A stretch of DNA of 64,000 bases from JACKII01 sp963807085 (GCA_963807085.1 CAWEBB010000032.1:682001-746000); one strand, 5' to 3'. Positions 54,205 to 63,869 are shown, counted from the stretch's first letter. The notes: a model not told the origin generated them from the sequence alone. Translations and numbers: made by a program.

Positions 54205-55161
54205 ATGACCGACGCCAAGCCCGACCTGCTGCAAGTCTCTGCCCTGCCGCCCTTTCTGGTGGAGCGGTTGGAGAAGGAATACACGCTGCATGATTTCGTG
54301 ACGCCCAAGGACCCGGACGCGGTGCTGGCCGCGGTCGGCGGCAAGATCAGGGGCATCCTCGCAGGCGGCATGAAGGGGCCGAACGCGAACCTGATCAATG
54401 CCCTGCCCAGCCTGGAGATCATCGCCTCGTTCAGCGTGGGCTACGATGCGACCGACGTCGCGGCGGCGCATGCCCGCGGCGTGATCGTGACCCACACCCC
54501 GGAAGTGCTGACCGGCGACGTGGCCGATCTGGCCATGACCTTCATCCTGATGGTAACCCGGCGCATCGGCGAATCCGAGCGCTTTCTGCGTGCAGGCCGA
54601 TGGACCGGGGGCCGGATGGACCTGGGCACCACGGTCAAGGGCAAACGCCTCGGCATTCTGGGCCTCGGCCGTATCGGCAAGGCCGTCGCCCGTCGGGCGG
54701 AGGCTTTCGGCCTGCAAATCCAGTATCATGACATCAAGCCGCTGGGGGACCTGCCCTACCGCTCCTATCCCTCGCTGGTGGAACTGGCCGAGGTCAGCGA
54801 TATTCTGCTGGTGACCTGCGACGGCGGCGAGGCTAACCGCGGCATCGTCAACGCCGAGGTGTTGGAGGCGCTGGGGCCGGAGGGCTTCGTCGTCAATACG
54901 GCACGCGGACCGATCATCGACCAGCCGGCTTTGGTTTCGGCCTTGGTGAACGGCACCATTGCCGGCGCGGCGCTGGACGTGTTCGACGGTGAGCCGGAGG
55001 TGCCGGCCGAACTGATGGACATGGAGAATGTGGTGCTGACGCCGCATATCGCCAGCTCCACCCACGAGACGCGGCGGGCGATGGCCGACTTGGTCTACGA
55101 CAATCTGAAGGCGCATTTCAGCGGCAGGCCCGTCCTGACGCCGGTGCCAAAGCAGGCTTGA
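54205..55161 (+). CDS. D-2-hydroxyacid dehydrogenase (glyoxylate/hydroxypyruvate reductase-like)
   Basis: 318 residues. Rossmann motif LGILGLGRIGKAVARR; catalytic Arg in NTARGPIIDQ, Glu in VFDGEPEVP and His in LTPHIASST. The N-terminal SFSVGYDATDVAAAHARG is typical of GHRPR-type enzymes. It follows the serine hydrolase by 46 bp and may be co-transcribed. It is distinct from the enzyme at 13872, so the window has two of this family. Confidence 0.9.
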   Translation: MTDAKPDLLQVSALPPFLVERLEKEYTLHDFVTPKDPDAVLAAVGGKIRGILAGGMKGPNANLINALPSLEIIASFSVGYDATDVAAAHARGVIVTHTPEVLTGDVADLAMTFILMVTRRIGESERFLRAGRWTGGRMDLGTTVKGKRLGILGLGRIGKAVARRAEAFGLQIQYHDIKPLGDLPYRSYPSLVELAEVSDILLVTCDGGEANRGIVNAEVLEALGPEGFVVNTARGPIIDQPALVSALVNGTIAGAALDVFDGEPEVPAELMDMENVVLTPHIASSTHETRRAMADLVYDNLKAHFSGRPVLTPVPKQA

Positions 55162-55269
55162 GCCCTCATTCCGACGGCAGGAAATCTTGACCGATCACCG
55201 GAGAAACGTTCGTGCTAGTTGCCCGACCAGCCAAGGCAATCCATATCTCGCGGTAAACCGGTCGAACTC

Positions 55270-56979
55270 CTATACTTTAAGTAAATTCACTCGGTCCGGT
55301 TTAGTCGGCACTTGTTGCAGGGGCGGTTTTGAGTTGCTGGCAGGGGTAAAGGTGAAGCCGGGGTAGCCTTCGGCCGCGACCGCGTCGCATTTCGCTTTAT
55401 AGCGGTTCACCCCGCCCACATAGGGCATGAACACCCGCGGCTTGCCGGGAATGTTCGCGCCCATGTACCAGCTCGCCGCCATGGGATAGAGCGTCTGGTC
55501 GGCGACCTGCTTTACATGCATGGTCCAGTCGAACTGCGCGTCCGGCGTGGGTTCGATGGCGGCGTGGCCTTCCGTTCGCATGAAGGCGAGGCAGTCGGTG
55601 ATCCAATCCACGTGCTGCTCGCACGAGAGGATCATCTGGCTCTTCACGCCGGGCGAGCCGGGGCCGGTGATCATGAACATGTTCGGAAAGCCCGCGCACA
55701 TGATGCCCAGCATGGTGTAGGGGCCGGCCTCCCAATCATCCGTCAGCGACCGGCCGTCTGTCGTACGAACATCGATTTCTTTCAACGCGCCGGTCATGGC
55801 ATCGAAGCCGGTGGCGAAGACGATGGCGTCCAATTCGAACTCGCGACCATCCTCCAGGCGCAGCCCGTTTTCGGTCAGGCCGGCGATAGGCGCGGCCCGC
55901 ACATCGACCAGGCTCACATGCGGCTGGTTGTAGACGGGGTAATAGTCGGTATCGAGCACCAGCCGCTTGGTGCCGATGGGATGATCCTTCGGACAGAGCA
56001 ACTCTGCCGTCTCCGGATCCTTCACGATCTCGCGGATACGCTCGTGCACGTATTCGACGGCGGTGTCGTTGGCTTCCTTGCTGGTCAGTAGGTCGGTGAA
56101 GGCATAAAGGAACGAGATCGAGCCGCCTTCCGCCCATTTCCGATCGTATTGGGCACGGCGTTCCTCCGGCGTCGCCTCCAGTGCGGATTTCTCCGGCGGC
56201 GGGTAGCCGGCGATGCCGAAGGGCGTGTCATAGGCCGCCGTGCGCCGCTCGCGGTAGGTGGCCTTGTGCTCCGCCTCGATCTCCGGGTCCAGCGGGCCGT
56301 TGCGTGCCGGGAGGATGAAGTTGGGCGTGCGCTGAAAAACCGCCAGTTCCTTTGCCTGTTTGGCGATGATCGGGATCGACTGCACGCCGCTGGAGCCGGT
56401 GCCGATCACGCCCACCCGCTTGCCGGTAAAGTCCACGCCCTCGTGCGGCCAGAGGCCGGTGTGGTAGGTGTCGCCCCGGAAGTCGTCCAGCCCGGGGAAG
56501 TCCGGCACCCGCGGGATCGATAGATTGCCGGTCGCCATGATGGTCACGGGCGCGGTAAAGGTCTCGGCGGCGCCATCCGGTCCGGTGGTCTCCAGCGTCC
56601 AGAGATTGGCCTCCCGGTCAAAGGTGGCGTGTTGCACGCGCGTTTCAAATCGGATGTGTTTATAAAGCTCAAAGCGGTCCGCGACATGCCGTAGATATTG
56701 CAGGATTTCCGGCTGATTGCCGTAGCGCTCGGGCCAGCTCCATTCCTGCTCCAGGTTTGCGTCGAAGCTGTAGGAATATTCCATGCTTTCCACGTCGCAG
56801 CGGCAGCCGGGATAGCGGTTCCAATACCAGGTGCCGCCCACATCGGTGGCCGCCTCCAACACCTTGACGTTGAGGCCGAGCCGGTCGCGCAGCCGGTAGA
56901 GCGCATAGAGGCCCCCTAGCCCGGCGCCGACAATCAGCGCGTCATAATGATGGGGACGGTTAGGCGAGGCATCGGTCAT
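55270..56979 (-). CDS. Flavin-containing monooxygenase, Baeyer-Villiger type
   Basis: 569 residues. The first dinucleotide motif is IVGAGLGGLYALYRL; the Baeyer-Villiger fingerprint F-x-G-x-x-x-H-T-x-x-W is seen as FRGDTYHTGLWP near residue 160; the second Rossmann is GVIGTGSSGVQSIP. Such class B enzymes use NADPH and FAD to turn ketones into esters or lactones. An alternative start at 56997 is possible. The steroid, cyclic or acyclic ketone substrate cannot be inferred. It is divergent from the TSUP gene, with a long palindrome between them. Confidence 0.9.
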   Translation of the reverse strand: MTDASPNRPHHYDALIVGAGLGGLYALYRLRDRLGLNVKVLEAATDVGGTWYWNRYPGCRCDVESMEYSYSFDANLEQEWSWPERYGNQPEILQYLRHVADRFELYKHIRFETRVQHATFDREANLWTLETTGPDGAAETFTAPVTIMATGNLSIPRVPDFPGLDDFRGDTYHTGLWPHEGVDFTGKRVGVIGTGSSGVQSIPIIAKQAKELAVFQRTPNFILPARNGPLDPEIEAEHKATYRERRTAAYDTPFGIAGYPPPEKSALEATPEERRAQYDRKWAEGGSISFLYAFTDLLTSKEANDTAVEYVHERIREIVKDPETAELLCPKDHPIGTKRLVLDTDYYPVYNQPHVSLVDVRAAPIAGLTENGLRLEDGREFELDAIVFATGFDAMTGALKEIDVRTTDGRSLTDDWEAGPYTMLGIMCAGFPNMFMITGPGSPGVKSQMILSCEQHVDWITDCLAFMRTEGHAAIEPTPDAQFDWTMHVKQVADQTLYPMAASWYMGANIPGKPRVFMPYVGGVNRYKAKCDAVAAEGYPGFTFTPASNSKPPLQQVPTKPDRVNLLKV

Positions 56980-57088
56980 TGCACAAAAACCCTGCATGTG
57001 GATGTGGTGCGGCGGTCGGCCGAATTCTCGACCTTTGCCCTCAGCCGGTCAACTCCCCTGCCATACCGGTAGGATCGGGTTAACCAAG

Positions 57089-57120
57089 CAACGTGCGCCG
57101 GGTAGACCCGGCGCACGTTG
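57089..57120. repeat. 32-bp near-perfect palindrome in a divergent promoter region
   Basis: Arms CAACGTGCGCCGGGT (57089-57103) and ACCCGGCGCACGTTG (57106-57120) are exact reverse complements around the 2-nt spacer AG. It lies between the divergent monooxygenase and TSUP genes, with no T-tract. A dimeric regulator site is possible; a smaller palindrome GGTTAACC lies just upstream at 57078-57085. Confidence 0.65.
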
Positions 57121-57203
57121 CCAACGGATGCCGGTTGCCATAAGGCCGAGCGCCGTCCATTCGGAGGGTGCACCGTCCCATAACCCTGCGTTGAAGAGGA
57201 TCG

Positions 57204-58025
57204 ATGATGGATTACATGGATGCGGTGACAACGTACGGGCCGCTGGCGTTGGTCCTCGTCGCGACGGGTTGTTCTGCCGGCGTATTGGCGGGGCTTTTGG
57301 GCGTCGGCGGAGGCATTGTGGTCGTGCCGGTGCTCTACAGCCTGCTCGGCTTCCTGCAAATCGACGAGTCCGTGCGCATGCACGTGGCGGTGGGCACCTC
57401 GCTCGCCAGCATCGTGCTCACCTCGATCATGTCGGCCAGGGCTCATCACCGCCGGGGTGCGGTCGACCTGGGTTTGTTGAAGAGGTGGGCGCCGTGGATA
57501 TTGGCGGGCTCGATCGCCGGGACCGTCGTTGCCGGCGCGGTAGGCGGGGCGGCTCTGCGCGGCGTCTTTGGTGTCGTGGCGCTGCTGGTGGCGGGTTATA
57601 TGGCCTTCACGCAGCCGGGATTCCGTCTGCGGGAGGAACTGCCCAAGGGCATTTCCGGTTGGAGTTCTGCGTTCTCCATTGCCGGCCTGTCCGCCATGAT
57701 GGGCATCGGCGGCGGCACATTGTGCGTGCCTTACTTTAACGCGTTCGGGTATCCGGTGCACCGCGCCGTCGGCACCGCCGCGGCCATCGGGTTGATCATT
57801 GCGCTGCCAGCCGCCGTTGGCTTCATTATAACCGGCTGGGGATTGCCGGCGCTGCCGGAACTGAGCGTCGGGCACGTCAACCTACTGGGTTTGGTTCTGA
57901 TCGCGCCATTCGCGAGCCTGACGGCGCCGCTGGGCGCGAAACTGGCCCATCGCCTGTCGCCGCGCGCGTTGAAACTGGCGTTCGCGTTCTTCCTGCTGGT
58001 GACGGGGCTGAGGATGTTGATCTGA
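57204..58025 (+). CDS. TSUP-family permease (sulfite/organosulfonate exporter-like)
   Basis: 273 residues, about eight membrane helices in two repeats. Each repeat carries a GxGGG-type signature: GLLGVGGGIVVVPVL near residue 32 and MGIGGGTLCVPYF near residue 170. The TauE/SafE group exports sulfite, sulfoacetate and similar anions. GAGGA precedes the ATG. Two TauD-family genes in the window could release sulfite, but a link is speculative. Confidence 0.86.
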   Translation: MMDYMDAVTTYGPLALVLVATGCSAGVLAGLLGVGGGIVVVPVLYSLLGFLQIDESVRMHVAVGTSLASIVLTSIMSARAHHRRGAVDLGLLKRWAPWILAGSIAGTVVAGAVGGAALRGVFGVVALLVAGYMAFTQPGFRLREELPKGISGWSSAFSIAGLSAMMGIGGGTLCVPYFNAFGYPVHRAVGTAAAIGLIIALPAAVGFIITGWGLPALPELSVGHVNLLGLVLIAPFASLTAPLGAKLAHRLSPRALKLAFAFFLLVTGLRMLI

Positions 58026-58105
58026 AGGCGAGGCGCCAGCCGGAAGGTATGGCTGGAGCGGCCCGTGTTTAGGGAACCTCCCGCGGCCCCGGCCGTTTCC
58101 TCGAC

Positions 58106-58999
58106 ATGATCGGTCTTTTGCTCTTCGCGTTCGGCGCGCTCATCCTCATTGTCATCCTGTACGACTTTCTGTGCACCACGATCAGCCTCAGCGGGCTGGG
58201 CCCCCTCAGTTCCGGCATGACCTCTTTTCTCTGGCGCATGGGGCGGCGCTTCACGCTGGAAAGCGAGCGCCGGTTGGGCGTCTCGATCCGCGGCGCGATC
58301 GGGCCGTGCATTTTGGCGGCGATCGCAGCCATGTGGATCGTTCTTCATCTGGCGGGCTACACACTCATGTTTCTCGCCGGCTCATCGTTGGAGAATCCCC
58401 GCACCGGTGCCCCTGCCACGTTCATCGAGACCGTGTCTTTTTCCGGGTCAGCTCTTTCGACACTCGGTGCCTCGATCGTCAGCCCGACCAATGGATGGTG
58501 GGACGTGCTGTCCATGATCGCCGCGATTAACGGAATGATCGTGCTGACTCTGTCCGTCAGTTTCACCCTCAGCATCCTGCAGACCACTCTCGCCGCCCGC
58601 GCCCTCGCCGCGCGGTATCATGTTCTGCAGTCGAAAGAGGAAGATCAAGACATGGAGGAGGCGCTCGGGCGGGCGGCGCCGCTTGGGCCTGAGATGTGCA
58701 AGCTTGCCGTCGACCTTACCGCATCGCCGCTCCCTTGGGTGTTCGTCCCCGCCGATCCCACCATGAGCTTTCCCGCTGCCGTGAGCGGGATCTGCGCGTG
58801 TCTGGAGGAAGCTGACTTGGCATCGCGAACCGGAGATCCGAAGAATACAGAGATCGATGAGCTGCGGTGGGGCCTCGGTCTTCTCGGCCGGCACGCGGCA
58901 GTCGACGGGCGAAGCGACATCACATCCGCGCGCCTCTGGGCGCAGAGATATAACCTTCCGCCCCGGCGGAAGCGGCCATCACGGACCCCGAAACGCTGA
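58106..58999 (+). CDS. Two-TM ion-channel-like membrane protein
   Basis: 297 residues. The N-terminal ~150 hold about four hydrophobic segments including a pore-like unit: FIETVSFSGSALSTLGASI then a final helix NGMIVLTLSVSFTLSIL, reminiscent of Ion_trans_2 channels. The usual TVGYG filter is replaced by STLGAS, so K+ selectivity is doubtful. A ~130-residue charged cytoplasmic tail follows. It is upstream of a CPA1 antiporter (86-bp gap), suggesting ion homeostasis. Family assignment is tentative. Confidence 0.55.
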   Translation: MIGLLLFAFGALILIVILYDFLCTTISLSGLGPLSSGMTSFLWRMGRRFTLESERRLGVSIRGAIGPCILAAIAAMWIVLHLAGYTLMFLAGSSLENPRTGAPATFIETVSFSGSALSTLGASIVSPTNGWWDVLSMIAAINGMIVLTLSVSFTLSILQTTLAARALAARYHVLQSKEEDQDMEEALGRAAPLGPEMCKLAVDLTASPLPWVFVPADPTMSFPAAVSGICACLEEADLASRTGDPKNTEIDELRWGLGLLGRHAAVDGRSDITSARLWAQRYNLPPRRKRPSRTPKR

Positions 59000-59084
59000 G
59001 GGCTTTACGGGACGGAGCCGGACTGCCGAAGGTTCCTCTCACCAGTGCATCCATTCCCGACTATCGTTATGCAGAGTTGCCGCC

Positions 59085-60389
59085 ATGGAAACTTCCGCCC
59101 TCTTCACCGTCGCCCTGGGCATCGTGCTCTTCGCGCTGATCTCGCGACGGGCCGAGGCGGGCATGGTGACGGCTCCCATGGTGTTTACCGGCTTCGGCTT
59201 CCTGATGGGCGGCGCGGTTCTGAGGGTGGTCGAGCCGTCGCTCGAGAGCGCGGGCCTTCAGGCGCTGGCCGAGATCACCCTGGTCGTGGCGCTCTTTACC
59301 GATGCGGCGCGCATCGATTTGCGTCGGTTGGGGCGCGAACACCACGTGCCGCTCCGCCTGCTGGGGATCAGTCTGCCGCTGACGGTGTTCGCCGGGACGG
59401 GGCTCGCGATGCTGCTGTTTCCCGAGCTGGGTCTCTGGCCCGCGGCCCTGATCGGGGTCATGCTGGCTCCGACCGATGCGGCGCTGGGGCAGGCAGTCGT
59501 TTCGGACCCTCGCGTACCGCAGCAGGTGCGGCAGGCACTCAACGTCGAAAGCGGGCTCAATGACGGTCTTGCATTTCCCGCGCTGCTATTCGTGGCCTCT
59601 CTGGCGGGCGCCGGTGCGGCGGAAGATCTCGGCGTCGGCAGCGGCGGCATTGGCATTACCGGCTGGACCACGTTCATTGCGGGGCAACTCGTTCTCGGGC
59701 CGCTCGTGGGCGTGGTGGTCGGCCTCGGCGGCGCCATGCTGGTCGAGCGGGCGAACAGCCGGGGCTGGATGAACGACATTTTCTTGCGGATATCCACCCT
59801 GTCATTGGCGATCCTCGCCTTCACAGGCGCCGAGCTTGTGGGAGGCAACGGCTTCATCGCGGCCTTCGCTGGCGGCCTTGCGGTCGGGACTCGCTCGCGC
59901 GAGGTGCTGGACGGCGTGGAGGATTTCGGGGAGACGGAGGGGCAACTCCTGACGCTTCTTGTCTTCCTGCTGTTCGGCGCGGTGCTCCTGCCCGATCTCC
60001 ACGCGCTCGGATGGCGGCATCTGCTATATGCAGTGCTTTCGCTAACAGCGGTGCGGATGCTCCCGGTAGCGCTCTCGCTGGTGGGCACCCGGCTCGCCCC
60101 GTCGACGGTGCTGTTTCTGGGCTGGTTCGGGCCGCGGGGACTGGCATCGATCATCTACCTGCTCCTGGTGCTCGAAGCGGGGGCGGTGCCGGGGATGGAG
60201 GAAATCAAGCGCGTCGTGTTCCTGACCGTGGTCCTGTCCATTGCGCTGCACGGTGCGACCGCGGCGCCGCTGGCGGGGCGCTATGGCCGCCGAATAAAGG
60301 CACTCGATGCGGCGCCCGAGCATCGACCGGTCTTTCCGTTCCCCGTCCGAATGCGCAGCACGCGGCAAAAGGCGCGGGAGCAGGACTAG
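59085..60389 (+). CDS. Cation:proton antiporter (CPA1/NhaP type)
   Basis: 434 residues, about twelve membrane helices. The Na+/H+ exchanger core is visible: LIGVMLAPTDAALGQAVVS and the ND-type motif LNVESGLNDGLAFPALLF near residue 160, plus the Arg-containing helix WFGPRGLASIIYLLL. It exchanges Na+ or K+ for protons. ATG 59085 (METSALFTVALG) is chosen as the first start with membrane character; the open frame extends 228 bp further upstream without sense. Confidence 0.88.
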   Translation: METSALFTVALGIVLFALISRRAEAGMVTAPMVFTGFGFLMGGAVLRVVEPSLESAGLQALAEITLVVALFTDAARIDLRRLGREHHVPLRLLGISLPLTVFAGTGLAMLLFPELGLWPAALIGVMLAPTDAALGQAVVSDPRVPQQVRQALNVESGLNDGLAFPALLFVASLAGAGAAEDLGVGSGGIGITGWTTFIAGQLVLGPLVGVVVGLGGAMLVERANSRGWMNDIFLRISTLSLAILAFTGAELVGGNGFIAAFAGGLAVGTRSREVLDGVEDFGETEGQLLTLLVFLLFGAVLLPDLHALGWRHLLYAVLSLTAVRMLPVALSLVGTRLAPSTVLFLGWFGPRGLASIIYLLLVLEAGAVPGMEEIKRVVFLTVVLSIALHGATAAPLAGRYGRRIKALDAAPEHRPVFPFPVRMRSTRQKAREQD

Positions 60390-60444
60390 CGATGTAGGAA
60401 ACCAAGTATCGAAGCAGGTCGAACGAATGGTGGCTTCTTTGACG

Positions 60445-61035
60445 CTAACTACCCTCCGCCGCCTCCACCTCTTGCTGTACTCGTTCCATCCGCGCCTGGT
60501 CACTCCAGACGTCGTGCTTGCCCTCGGCGTACCCCAGCGCGTTTTCGTAGTAGATCAGGGCGTTGCGGTGGGTCTGGCGGAAGTTGTCCCGCGTGGCCAC
60601 CACCTTGCCCGGCAGGCCCATGACGATGGAGTTCTCAGGGATCACCGTGCCCTCGGTCAGGAAGGCGCCGCCCGCCACCACGGAATTGCGGCCGACCTTC
60701 ACCCCGTCCATCAGCACCGCGCCGATGCCGATCAGGCAATGGTCGCCAATCTCCGCCCCATGCACCACGACCCGGTGGGTGATGGAGCAATAGTCGCCGA
60801 TCACCGTCGGCCCGTCCGCGCCCACATGCAGCATGGCGTGGTCCTGAATGTTGCAGAACCGGCCGATGCGGACACCTTGCGCCTCGGCCCGGATGACGGC
60901 ATAGGGCCAGAAGCTGCAACCCTCGCCCGCGCTCACATCGCCGAACATGCGGACCGTCGGATCGACATAGGCGGGCTTATCCAGCCGGACCGTGTCGGCG
61001 AAGGGCGGTTCGCCGTGGTTCGAAGGCGGGCTCAC
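60445..61035 (-). CDS. Gamma-class carbonic anhydrase-like protein
   Basis: 196 residues of left-handed beta-helix hexapeptide repeats. Zinc His candidates lie in NIQDHAMLHVG and THRVVVHGAEIGDHCLIG, matching the gamma-carbonic anhydrase/YrdA pattern. The likely start is GTG 61035, overlapping the amidohydrolase stop by 4 bp (GTGA), so the two are translationally coupled. It may hydrate CO2 released by the pathway or be a YrdA-type protein of other role. Confidence 0.86.
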   Translation of the reverse strand: MSPPSNHGEPPFADTVRLDKPAYVDPTVRMFGDVSAGEGCSFWPYAVIRAEAQGVRIGRFCNIQDHAMLHVGADGPTVIGDYCSITHRVVVHGAEIGDHCLIGIGAVLMDGVKVGRNSVVAGGAFLTEGTVIPENSIVMGLPGKVVATRDNFRQTHRNALIYYENALGYAEGKHDVWSDQARMERVQQEVEAAEGS

Positions 61036-62267
61036 GCCTTCGGCTCCAGTGCCAGGGTCGGCGCCTGCTGCGGCTCGGCCTGATAGAGCACGCGGCCTGC
61101 CTTCATCACCAGCGAGCGCGGCGGGCGGGCGACCACCGCCTCCGCCACGCATTCGGCGGGCAGGGCGATCAGGTCCGCGGCCATGCTTTCCGCCGGTCCG
61201 GCCTCGTGCAGGCCCATCTGCTTCCGACCGATGGCCGAGCACATGGCGAAGGCCAGTTCCAGGTCGGCGTCGCGGCGGAAATTCTGCTTCCAGCCGACCA
61301 GCATCGCCCGCTCCAGCGTATCGCCCGTGCCGTAAGGTCCCCAGCGGTCGCGGGCATTGTCGGAGCCGGCGAAGACCGGGACCCCCGCTCCGATCAATTT
61401 CTTGACCGGCGCCATGGGCACGTAGCCCGCGGCACTGCTGGCTATCGAGACGCCGGCCCGCACCATATCCTCCAATTGCGCGTCCAGGTCGTCGCCGGCG
61501 AGTTCGCCGAGGCAAAAGCCGTGGCTGACAGTCACCGCATCGCGCGCGCCCAGCGCCTTGGCCCGCTCGACAATGGCGGCGAGTTCGCGCCAGCCGGTCT
61601 CTCCGATGGTGTGCAGGTGGATGTCCACGCCCTTGCCGTGCTTCTCCGCCAGGCCGAAGATTACGTTCAGGTGCCCCTCCAGATCGCCGTCATAGGCCTG
61701 CGGATCGATGCCGCCGATCAGATCCGCGCCTTCGGTCAGCGCCTGATCCAGCAGGTCGGCCACACCCGGCGAGCGGCAGATGCCGCTTTGCGGAAAGGCA
61801 ACGATCTGGATGTCGATCAGGTCGGCGAACCGTTCCCGGACCGCCAGGATGGCATGCAGGTTGGCAAGGCCGATCTCGGTATCCACGTCCACATGGGTGC
61901 GGGTCGCGGTGGTGCCCTGCGCGACCAGGGAGCGGAGCAGCGCGCCGGCGCGCTGCTCCACCGGCGGCAGGCTCGCGCGCTCCTGCTTTTCCATGTCGAT
62001 GCGGCTGGCTCGCTCGTCGCCCGCCGCATGGGCGCGCCAGGGCATCCCCCACAGGGTCTTGTCCAGATGGGTGTGCCCGTCCACCAGCGAGGGCAGCAGC
62101 AATTGCCCGGCCAGGTCGATGCGCTCGGGCGGTTTGCCGTTGCCGGCGGCTACAGAGCCGACCGGGCCCACCGCCGCTACCCGGCCATCGCGGATGAACA
62201 GGTCGGCGGCGCGGCCATCCGCCAGACGCGCATCGGCAAGCAGGAGACTGGGCTCTCGCATGGCCAA
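61032..62267 (-). CDS. Amidohydrolase (cytosine deaminase-like)
   Basis: 411 residues of the amidohydrolase superfamily with a metal-binding HTH motif in SLVDGHTHLDKTLW, a second-site VDIHLHTIGETG, VTVSHGFCLG and the catalytic Asp in VFAGSDNARDRWGP. This arrangement fits cytosine/N-isopropylammelide deaminase-like members. It lies 4 bp after the amidase and overlaps the carbonic anhydrase gene, so the three act together on an amide/N-heterocycle. The substrate is unknown. Confidence 0.88.
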   Translation of the reverse strand: MAMREPSLLLADARLADGRAADLFIRDGRVAAVGPVGSVAAGNGKPPERIDLAGQLLLPSLVDGHTHLDKTLWGMPWRAHAAGDERASRIDMEKQERASLPPVEQRAGALLRSLVAQGTTATRTHVDVDTEIGLANLHAILAVRERFADLIDIQIVAFPQSGICRSPGVADLLDQALTEGADLIGGIDPQAYDGDLEGHLNVIFGLAEKHGKGVDIHLHTIGETGWRELAAIVERAKALGARDAVTVSHGFCLGELAGDDLDAQLEDMVRAGVSIASSAAGYVPMAPVKKLIGAGVPVFAGSDNARDRWGPYGTGDTLERAMLVGWKQNFRRDADLELAFAMCSAIGRKQMGLHEAGPAESMAADLIALPAECVAEAVVARPPRSLVMKAGRVLYQAEPQQAPTLALEPKA

Positions 62268-62271
62268 GCCC

Positions 62272-63765
62272 CTAGCCGGTGAAGGGGCCGGGCGGATCGG
62301 TCACAATGGACTTCAGCGCCGGCACGGGCTCCGCCAGTTTGCTGAGGTCGGGCACCGGCCGGGCGGTTTCCGGGTCGCCGGCCATGGCGGCCTCCAACGC
62401 GCTGGCCATGGCGAGCAGTTCTGTGTCCATGCCATAGCGTCCGACGATCTGCAGGCCGAAAGGCATGCCGTGTTGATCGACGCCGCAGGGCAGGCTGATG
62501 GCGGGGTGGGCGCTCATGGTGACGCCGTAGGCGACGCCCATCCAGGTGTAGTACTTGTCGAATTTCTGGCCGTTCATCTCCATCGGCGCCAGGGTCTCCC
62601 ACGGGAAGGGCGACAGGCTGGTGACGAGCGTGATGAACAGGTCGAACTCGTTCAGGAATTCGGCATAGCGGCGGTAGTGCGCCGTGTGCTCGGCATGAGC
62701 CGCCGCCACGTCCGCCAGGGAATAGGTGGTGGCGAGTTCGTAGTTCGCCCGCACGTTCGGGCCGAGCTTCATCTTGTCGGCCTCGTACTGGGCCTTGTAG
62801 CGCTGGGCGTATCCGAGCGCGCGGATCACGTCAAAGGCCCGGTCCAGCCCGCCGGGGTCGGGCGTCGCCTCGTCCATGGAGGCGAAGAAGCCGCCGATGG
62901 CTTCGATCTTGCGGTCGAACACGGGCCGGTAGTCATTATCGACCGGCGCGAAACCCTGGTCGGCGCTGAAGGCGACGCGCAGTGACGACAGGTCGACCTG
63001 CTCCAGATTGAGAAAATCCGACGGAAGGCCCCAGCGCGAGAGCGGATCGGCGCCGCTGCCGCCGACCTGCGCTGCCAGCAACAGGCAGGCGTCATCCACA
63101 TCGCGGCCCATCGGCCCCTGCACCGACAAGGGGTTCCAACCGAAGCTTGGCTTGTCGCTCGGCACCAAGCCCGGGGTGGGCCGAAAGCCGACAATACCGT
63201 TCCAGGCGCCGGGGTTGCGGAGCGAGCCGCCGGTGTCGGAGCCAGTCGCGATCGGCATCATATCGCAGGCGAGCGCCGCCGCTGAGCCGCCGGACGAGCC
63301 GCCGGCGGTCTTCATCGGGTCGAACGGGTTGCCGGTCGCGCCCCAGACCGGGTTGCGGCTGTTGGAGCCTGCGCCGAATTCAGGCGTGTTGGTCTTGCAG
63401 AACAGGTTGGCGCCGGCGCTGCGCACCTGCCAGACCATGAACTCGTCCTCCGCCGGGATCTTGTCCTTGTGGATAGGCGAGCCGTGGGTGGTCAGCAGGC
63501 CCGCGGTCTCGTTCAGGTCTTTCACGCCACAGGGAAGGCCATGCAGAAGCCCCAGTTCGTCGCCGCTCATCACCGCCTGCTCGTCCCGCTGGGCCTGTTC
63601 GCGGGCGCGGTCGAAGTCGGTGGCGCAGATCGCGTTGACGCCCGGATTGTAAGTCTCGATCCGGGCGATAAAGGCGTCCAGCACTTCGACGGGCGAAACT
63701 TGCTTGGCGCCGATCATGCGGCGCAACTCGACGGCGGAGTGCGAGACTAGGTCATTGGGCGCCAT
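62272..63765 (-). CDS. Amidase (amidase-signature family)
   Basis: 497 residues. The Lys-Ser-Ser triad is visible: GLPCGVKDLNETAG (Lys), GGSSGGSAAALAC and the nucleophile in TGSDTGGSLRNPGAWNGIVG. It differs clearly from the amidase at 38807. ATG 63765 fits the family start (MAPNDLVSHSAVELRRMI). It is first in the three-gene (amidase, amidohydrolase, carbonic anhydrase) operon, with a divergent gene 104 bp upstream. Confidence 0.9.
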   Translation of the reverse strand: MAPNDLVSHSAVELRRMIGAKQVSPVEVLDAFIARIETYNPGVNAICATDFDRAREQAQRDEQAVMSGDELGLLHGLPCGVKDLNETAGLLTTHGSPIHKDKIPAEDEFMVWQVRSAGANLFCKTNTPEFGAGSNSRNPVWGATGNPFDPMKTAGGSSGGSAAALACDMMPIATGSDTGGSLRNPGAWNGIVGFRPTPGLVPSDKPSFGWNPLSVQGPMGRDVDDACLLLAAQVGGSGADPLSRWGLPSDFLNLEQVDLSSLRVAFSADQGFAPVDNDYRPVFDRKIEAIGGFFASMDEATPDPGGLDRAFDVIRALGYAQRYKAQYEADKMKLGPNVRANYELATTYSLADVAAAHAEHTAHYRRYAEFLNEFDLFITLVTSLSPFPWETLAPMEMNGQKFDKYYTWMGVAYGVTMSAHPAISLPCGVDQHGMPFGLQIVGRYGMDTELLAMASALEAAMAGDPETARPVPDLSKLAEPVPALKSIVTDPPGPFTG

Positions 63766-63869
63766 GGCGGGATCCTTCGAGAACGGACTAGAAAAGGGGC
63801 TGGTGGCGAGTGCACCCTTTCCCGCACGATCCGTCAACGCCCGTTCTCAATCTGCGAGAAGCTCGTTTC

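Noticed and set aside
58106..58999. Classical potassium channel
   Set aside because: The selectivity-filter motif TVGYG is absent, so only a channel-like call is made.
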